Shown: positions 61,401 through 64,000 of the stretch, piece after piece
Position numbering within the stretch: position 1 is the stretch's first letter
Layout of the letters: each line of letters opens with the position of its first letter
Assembly (NCBI GenBank): GCA_963791905.1
Contig: CAWBTX010000005.1
Location: 124,001-188,000, forward strand
DNA: 64,000 nt
DNA from: Gaiellasilicea sp963791905
GTDB lineage: Bacteria; Actinomycetota; Thermoleophilia; Gaiellales; Gaiellaceae
Reading direction: 5' to 3'
Made by a program: the position numbers and the translations under genes
The notes under the pieces: model-generated
What the model saw: only the letters and a program-made list of their open reading frames with translations
Database searches by the model: none
Told to the model about the DNA's origin: nothing

Positions 61401-61505
61401 GACCGGCAGCCGTGCGCGGGCCGGCAGGTCGGCGACGATCGGGTCGGCGTCGGGAATCTCGGCCGCCAGGCCACGCCGCACCCACGGCAGGAATCGGTAG
61501 CTCAC
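58416..61505 (-). CDS. Large protein of unknown function (1,029 aa)
   Basis: The N-terminus SYRFLPWVRRGLAAEIPDAD leads into beta-rich sequence (LELYGPGDVTGLDTRAIVR, AIEFDPPDLPWLLSPVG, RLRPWLALVVVERR). A helical middle with QVVRENQERYVSAAWKQVGD follows, then a C-terminal part (FVEAFLVGANHEMNRELLWR, PNSVVYAVPSAANGRLD, LCFVGFDLAVEQI). The block FLVGANHEMNRELLWRRYP recurs, as I recall, in uncharacterised proteins of diverse bacteria. There is no signal peptide. The GTG start overlaps the upstream stop as GTGA and its stop overlaps the next ATG. Confidence 0.73.
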   Translation of the reverse strand: MSYRFLPWVRRGLAAEIPDADPIVADLPARARLPVRLALSHGPPPVGLDLELYGPGDVTGLDTRAIVRTEPRRGTTNFPPDQFAAIEFDPPDLPWLLSPVGAAGGDRLRPWLALVVVERRPGVEIDAVPDRPLPRLLIESPASAADELPDLAESWAWAHAQMVETTGAGDVSARLAAEPNLNVSRLLCPRRLEPDREYVACLVPTTEAGRRAGLGEPPGDGATTPAAWSGGASAILPLYFHWFFRTGPEGDFESLARRLVPRPIPATVGRRPMFVGAADPALPSLAPDAGGILELEGALRAPEPGTGAGTPAPAALVDALVGVLDAPAEQLGGGAPDGAEAVAPPIYGQWPVRRHTIPATTTARPRWLRELNTDPRHRAAAGLGAQVVRENQERYVSAAWKQVGDVLAANQLLDRARLVRRIGERIHARHVAPLRDDALFALAAPVHARIVLDGLSVARRLQASLLPDGAGDAAFRRMAAPQSPLLRRAARLDSDGSGGPIAPRTVLTSLARGELAVDPLAAEPDGIVASSLLAALPPASSGQVSGASLGLPGAVGAGLVTQLRGAAEKVARQPPSSIVLRPNGALTAIFGDAQLDAVTRAVGAQGSVHEALGLVLGQVVRPPAGGGRRGPIGAGAARPISVRLPNVPVISVEPPVTLPASVSATLAAFQVQVQSFEASVVALRPPPAPLELASLRAAVVASLDPVPVIDRRVRGRLTIAGGPLHDQDLGDRVRPTDDLGPVMAGPLLTEALYRDLAVYDQDRFLPGAGAIPADTVTLLETNPRFVEAFLVGANHEMNRELLWRRYPTDRRGTPLRRFWERLDGRTDIGPIHEFAPEARLGANATGQLEGSIVLLVRGELLKRYPNSVVYAVPSAANGRLDPAAPVTLPVFAGRLEPDLCFVGFDLAVEQIEPAPGWLFVIAEQPTEPRFGLDAPEPGAPAGGEPATWAELDWSHVGIAPGGHLRLADSGLNGTSKLLSGRSDPLALPKPIEFGRNAAHIAAITFQRPFRAAIHSAKLLAGVRGEDESD

Positions 61506-64000
61506 GACATCACCACCAGCTCGGCCTGCTCGGCGACGAACGTTCTCCCGCGCCGCGCCTCCTCGTCGGCCTCTGTAAACGACCCGAACGCCGCCGCGCC
61601 GGCGCCGGCGGCCGTAAAGACCGATTCGCGGACGACGATCCGCGTGTCGCGGTCGCCGGGCAGCAGCCGGGCGTCACGCCGCAGGGCCGAGTACGAGGCG
61701 CCGCCGAAGTGCGCTTGCGCGACGAGGATCGCCGGGTTGACGACGGCCGGCTCGGGCTCGGGCTCCTGTTCGCCGAGGTAGACGGTTTCGAATTCCGGCT
61801 CGAACGAGACCTGGTCGGCGCCTGCGCTGAAGGCCTCCGAGGCGATCGCGACGCCGGCGCGGAAACGCTCGAAGGACGGCGTCGACAGCCGCTGCTCAGG
61901 CTCGAGGTCGAGGTAGCGCCCACGCGGGAAATGCTCCTCGCGCGCATCCGGCGCAGCGACCGTGCGGCCCGCGATCGTCACGCCCGTGATGTCGAAGCGC
62001 GTACCGTCGCTCGGCCGCGCCGTCCCGACTCGCGCGATCTCGATGCCGAGCGGGACGACCTTCTGCGTGATCACCAGCGCGCCGAGCGGGTGCGCCGGGA
62101 CGGCATCGCCGGGCGGCGAGCGCAGCGTCACGAGCGCGTCGCCGCCTAGAGGGAGCTCGGCCGCCCAGTTCGCGCGATCCGACAGGGCAGCGACGAGCTG
62201 CGCGCCGACGGCGACCGTCGCCTGCGGCAGCGCTGCGACGTCGCCCCAGCCGAGCTCGAAGCCGACGCTGACGTCCCACCACAGGATCGAGAAGGAGGCA
62301 TGACCGGAGACCTCCCAGCGTCCCGGCCCGCGCAGGACGCCCGTCACCTTGACCGACGCGAGGTTGTGGCCTCGGTAGCTGATGGAGGCGCTGACGCGGT
62401 AGTCGATCTCGAAGTGGAAGACCGGCTCGGATTCGAACAGCGCGTCGAAGCCGAGCGTTGCCCGGATCCGGAAGTTGCCGCCCTTGGCCTCCAGCTCGGC
62501 ATCGGCGCCGATCTGCAGGGTGTTCGTCGTGATCGCGACGTAGCCGGTGATCCGCACCTTCACGATGTCGCGCCGCAACTCGAAGCCCACACGGTCCTGC
62601 GCCGGCAGGCCCGGCGGCAGGTCGGTGAAGCGCGGGTGGAAGCCGCCGACGGCGAGAATCAGGTTGGGCTCGTCGCCGAAGCGCGCGCGCACGACGAGCG
62701 AGCCGCTCAGCGGCAGTCCGGCGACGTGCGAGTCGCGCAGGCGCGCGTCGATGCTGAGCGCCTGGTCGCGCAGCTCGTAGCTGCCGACGATGTCGACCAG
62801 AAGCTTCAGCAGTTCGGGGACGTCGCCCCCCGCATCGGGCGGCAGCCGGACCTCGAGCTGGCCGACGAGCACGACTCGACTGACCTGCGGCTGGGCGCTG
62901 CCGCTCCCGAGCAGGTCGTCGATCTGGATCACGATCCCGAGGTCGATCGTGACGATCGTCGGTGTGCCCCAGCCGATCTTCAGCGCCGGCCCAAACGTCA
63001 GCGCGCGCGGGACGATCGGGAAGACGAGGCGCAGGCGGCCAAGCAACGCCGGAGCGTCGGCGACCGGATTGGGCGGGAACAGGACGGCGTCGAGCGCGCC
63101 GCTGCGCAGCCCGGCCTGCAGCTCCGCGGTCGAGACGCCGTGCTGCAGGCCGACGATCCCGCCGACGCCGTTGAGCGTGAAGCCGTAGCCGAGCGCGATC
63201 GCGTCGAACTCGCTGAAGACGAGCAGCAGCAGGGACCAGCCCGGCCCCCCGTCGGGCCGCTTCGTCGTGAGGATCGCGAGCGCCTTGACAGCGACCGGCC
63301 CGATCGCCAGCTCGAGGACGCCGGAGTATTCGTCCCGCGCGGGATCGAAGCCGATGAAACCGCCGCCGCGCGCGAAGCTCGTGTCGAGCAAGAAGCCGAG
63401 TGCCGTCGGCGGCGTGGCGGCGATGGCCAGGTCGGCGCTGCCGAGGCTGCCCGGGCCCGGTGTGATCGTCGCGCGCAGGCCGATCCCGTCGGCGATGATC
63501 CGCGCGCCGCCTAGCGTCAGCGTCACGGCGACGTCCGCCGCCAGCGCGACGTTGTCGGCGACGATGAGCTTCAGGCCGACGGAGTCGATCGTCAGCGGCC
63601 CGAGGCCGACGCCGACCGCCACCTCGGTCTCGAGCTCTGCGCGGCCGTCGAGTCGGACGCCGTCGCGGTGCGACCACGACAGCGCGACGTCCGTCGTCGC
63701 CGCGACGCCGCCCGGCGGCAGGATCGCCCGCAGCAGCGACGACTCGCCGCCGGTCGCAATGATGCGGCAGCCGCGCACGTCGATGCCGATCGCGGCGTCG
63801 GTGCCGCGGCCGTCGACGGCGACCTGCACAATCAGGCCGACGGCGGCGGCCTCGACGCGTGCGGCGTCGGTCGCCAGCAGCGTGATGCTCGCGTCCTGCG
63901 GCGCGAGTTTCGTCAGGTCGATCCGCAGTCGCGCGCCGGCCGCGCCCGTGCGCGCGGTCGGTTCGTTGAGCCCGCTTCGGAGCAGCGGCTCGCTGTCCGG
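61502..64000 (-). CDS. DUF6603-like giant beta-rich protein (partial, 5' end outside window)
   Basis: The frame is open to the window edge, giving 832 visible residues; the true start lies beyond it. The sequence is a long series of amphipathic beta strands (DVALSWSHRDGVRLDGRAEL, GYGFTLNGVGGIVGLQHGVS, FHPRFTDLPPGLPAQDRVGF, GFDALFESEPVFHFEIDY). The block GLRSGALDAVLFPPNPVADA with FGPALKIGWGTPTIVTIDLG matches what I recall of DUF6603 proteins. Such a repeat-strand architecture suits a large beta-prism or elongated structural protein. It is the most upstream visible gene of the four-gene operon and is coupled to the next by a GTGA overlap. Confidence 0.75.
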   Translation of the reverse strand, partial: PDSEPLLRSGLNEPTARTGAAGARLRIDLTKLAPQDASITLLATDAARVEAAAVGLIVQVAVDGRGTDAAIGIDVRGCRIIATGGESSLLRAILPPGGVAATTDVALSWSHRDGVRLDGRAELETEVAVGVGLGPLTIDSVGLKLIVADNVALAADVAVTLTLGGARIIADGIGLRATITPGPGSLGSADLAIAATPPTALGFLLDTSFARGGGFIGFDPARDEYSGVLELAIGPVAVKALAILTTKRPDGGPGWSLLLLVFSEFDAIALGYGFTLNGVGGIVGLQHGVSTAELQAGLRSGALDAVLFPPNPVADAPALLGRLRLVFPIVPRALTFGPALKIGWGTPTIVTIDLGIVIQIDDLLGSGSAQPQVSRVVLVGQLEVRLPPDAGGDVPELLKLLVDIVGSYELRDQALSIDARLRDSHVAGLPLSGSLVVRARFGDEPNLILAVGGFHPRFTDLPPGLPAQDRVGFELRRDIVKVRITGYVAITTNTLQIGADAELEAKGGNFRIRATLGFDALFESEPVFHFEIDYRVSASISYRGHNLASVKVTGVLRGPGRWEVSGHASFSILWWDVSVGFELGWGDVAALPQATVAVGAQLVAALSDRANWAAELPLGGDALVTLRSPPGDAVPAHPLGALVITQKVVPLGIEIARVGTARPSDGTRFDITGVTIAGRTVAAPDAREEHFPRGRYLDLEPEQRLSTPSFERFRAGVAIASEAFSAGADQVSFEPEFETVYLGEQEPEPEPAVVNPAILVAQAHFGGASYSALRRDARLLPGDRDTRIVVRESVFTAAGAGAAAFGSFTEADEEARRGRTFVAEQAELVVMS

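Overview
The window is high-GC DNA with mostly SD-led or apparently leaderless genes and actinobacterial -10 elements. The gene order mreC-mreD-mrdA-rodA, then rne-rplU/rpmA-obgE-nadD-rsfS, fits Actinomycetota. Several lineage-type small proteins point to the class Thermoleophilia (Gaiellales or Solirubrobacterales). That placement is inference from gene content, not from a marker tree.

Layout. 0-4.6 kb: the elongasome operon (MreC end, MreD, PBP2, RodA) and a DUF697-like protein. 4.7-6.4 kb: a secreted subtilase on the minus strand. 6.5-12.7 kb: RNase E/G, an in-frame L21-L27 fusion, ObgE, NadD and RsfS. 12.7-13.3 kb: an SOS-box-preceded PD-(D/E)XK nuclease whose reading frame runs through a tRNA-Ala gene. 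13.4-19.7 kb: a stretch full of frameshifts (methyltransferase, oxidoreductase, secreted protein, and a wrecked BTAD/cyclase/ATPase/TPR regulator). 19.7-25.1 kb: DUF72 protein, secreted glycosidase, primary-type sigma factor, a proline-rich calcium-repeat protein and small membrane proteins. 25.1-33.2 kb: 2-oxoglutarate dehydrogenase E1 (one frameshift), a GGDEF protein, UdgX and hypotheticals. 33.2-37.3 kb: a two-gene ABC exporter with a candidate leader peptide. 37.2-40.3 kb: an RHH regulator with an operator palindrome, a DUF4097 protein and an MFS transporter. 40.3-46.2 kb: secreted alpha/beta hydrolase, ABC-F ATPase, a TlpA-like lipoprotein with an in-frame UGA at the first redox cysteine, a lone receiver and a cupin. 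46.3-47.5 kb: a YcaQ-type DNA glycosylase.

The most unusual parts are at the right. 47.8-52.05 kb holds two isoprenoid-synthase-fold enzymes and a squalene-cyclase-like repeat protein around a translationally coupled pair. That pair resembles a split-borosin RiPP precursor and its tetrapyrrole-methylase-fold alpha-N-methyltransferase. This looks like a candidate hybrid peptide/terpenoid locus. 52.06-64.0 kb is a minus-strand operon of four very large proteins joined by 4-base start/stop overlaps. One is DUF6603-like and the others I cannot assign. It carries no frameshift in about 12 kb.

Two copies of a 164-bp inverted-repeat element (MITE-like) lie at 28.0 and 35.1 kb. Many scattered single-base insertions interrupt otherwise intact genes. 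They look like assembly or sequencing indels, except in the 15.8-19.7 kb regulator, where their density suggests real decay or a local consensus problem.
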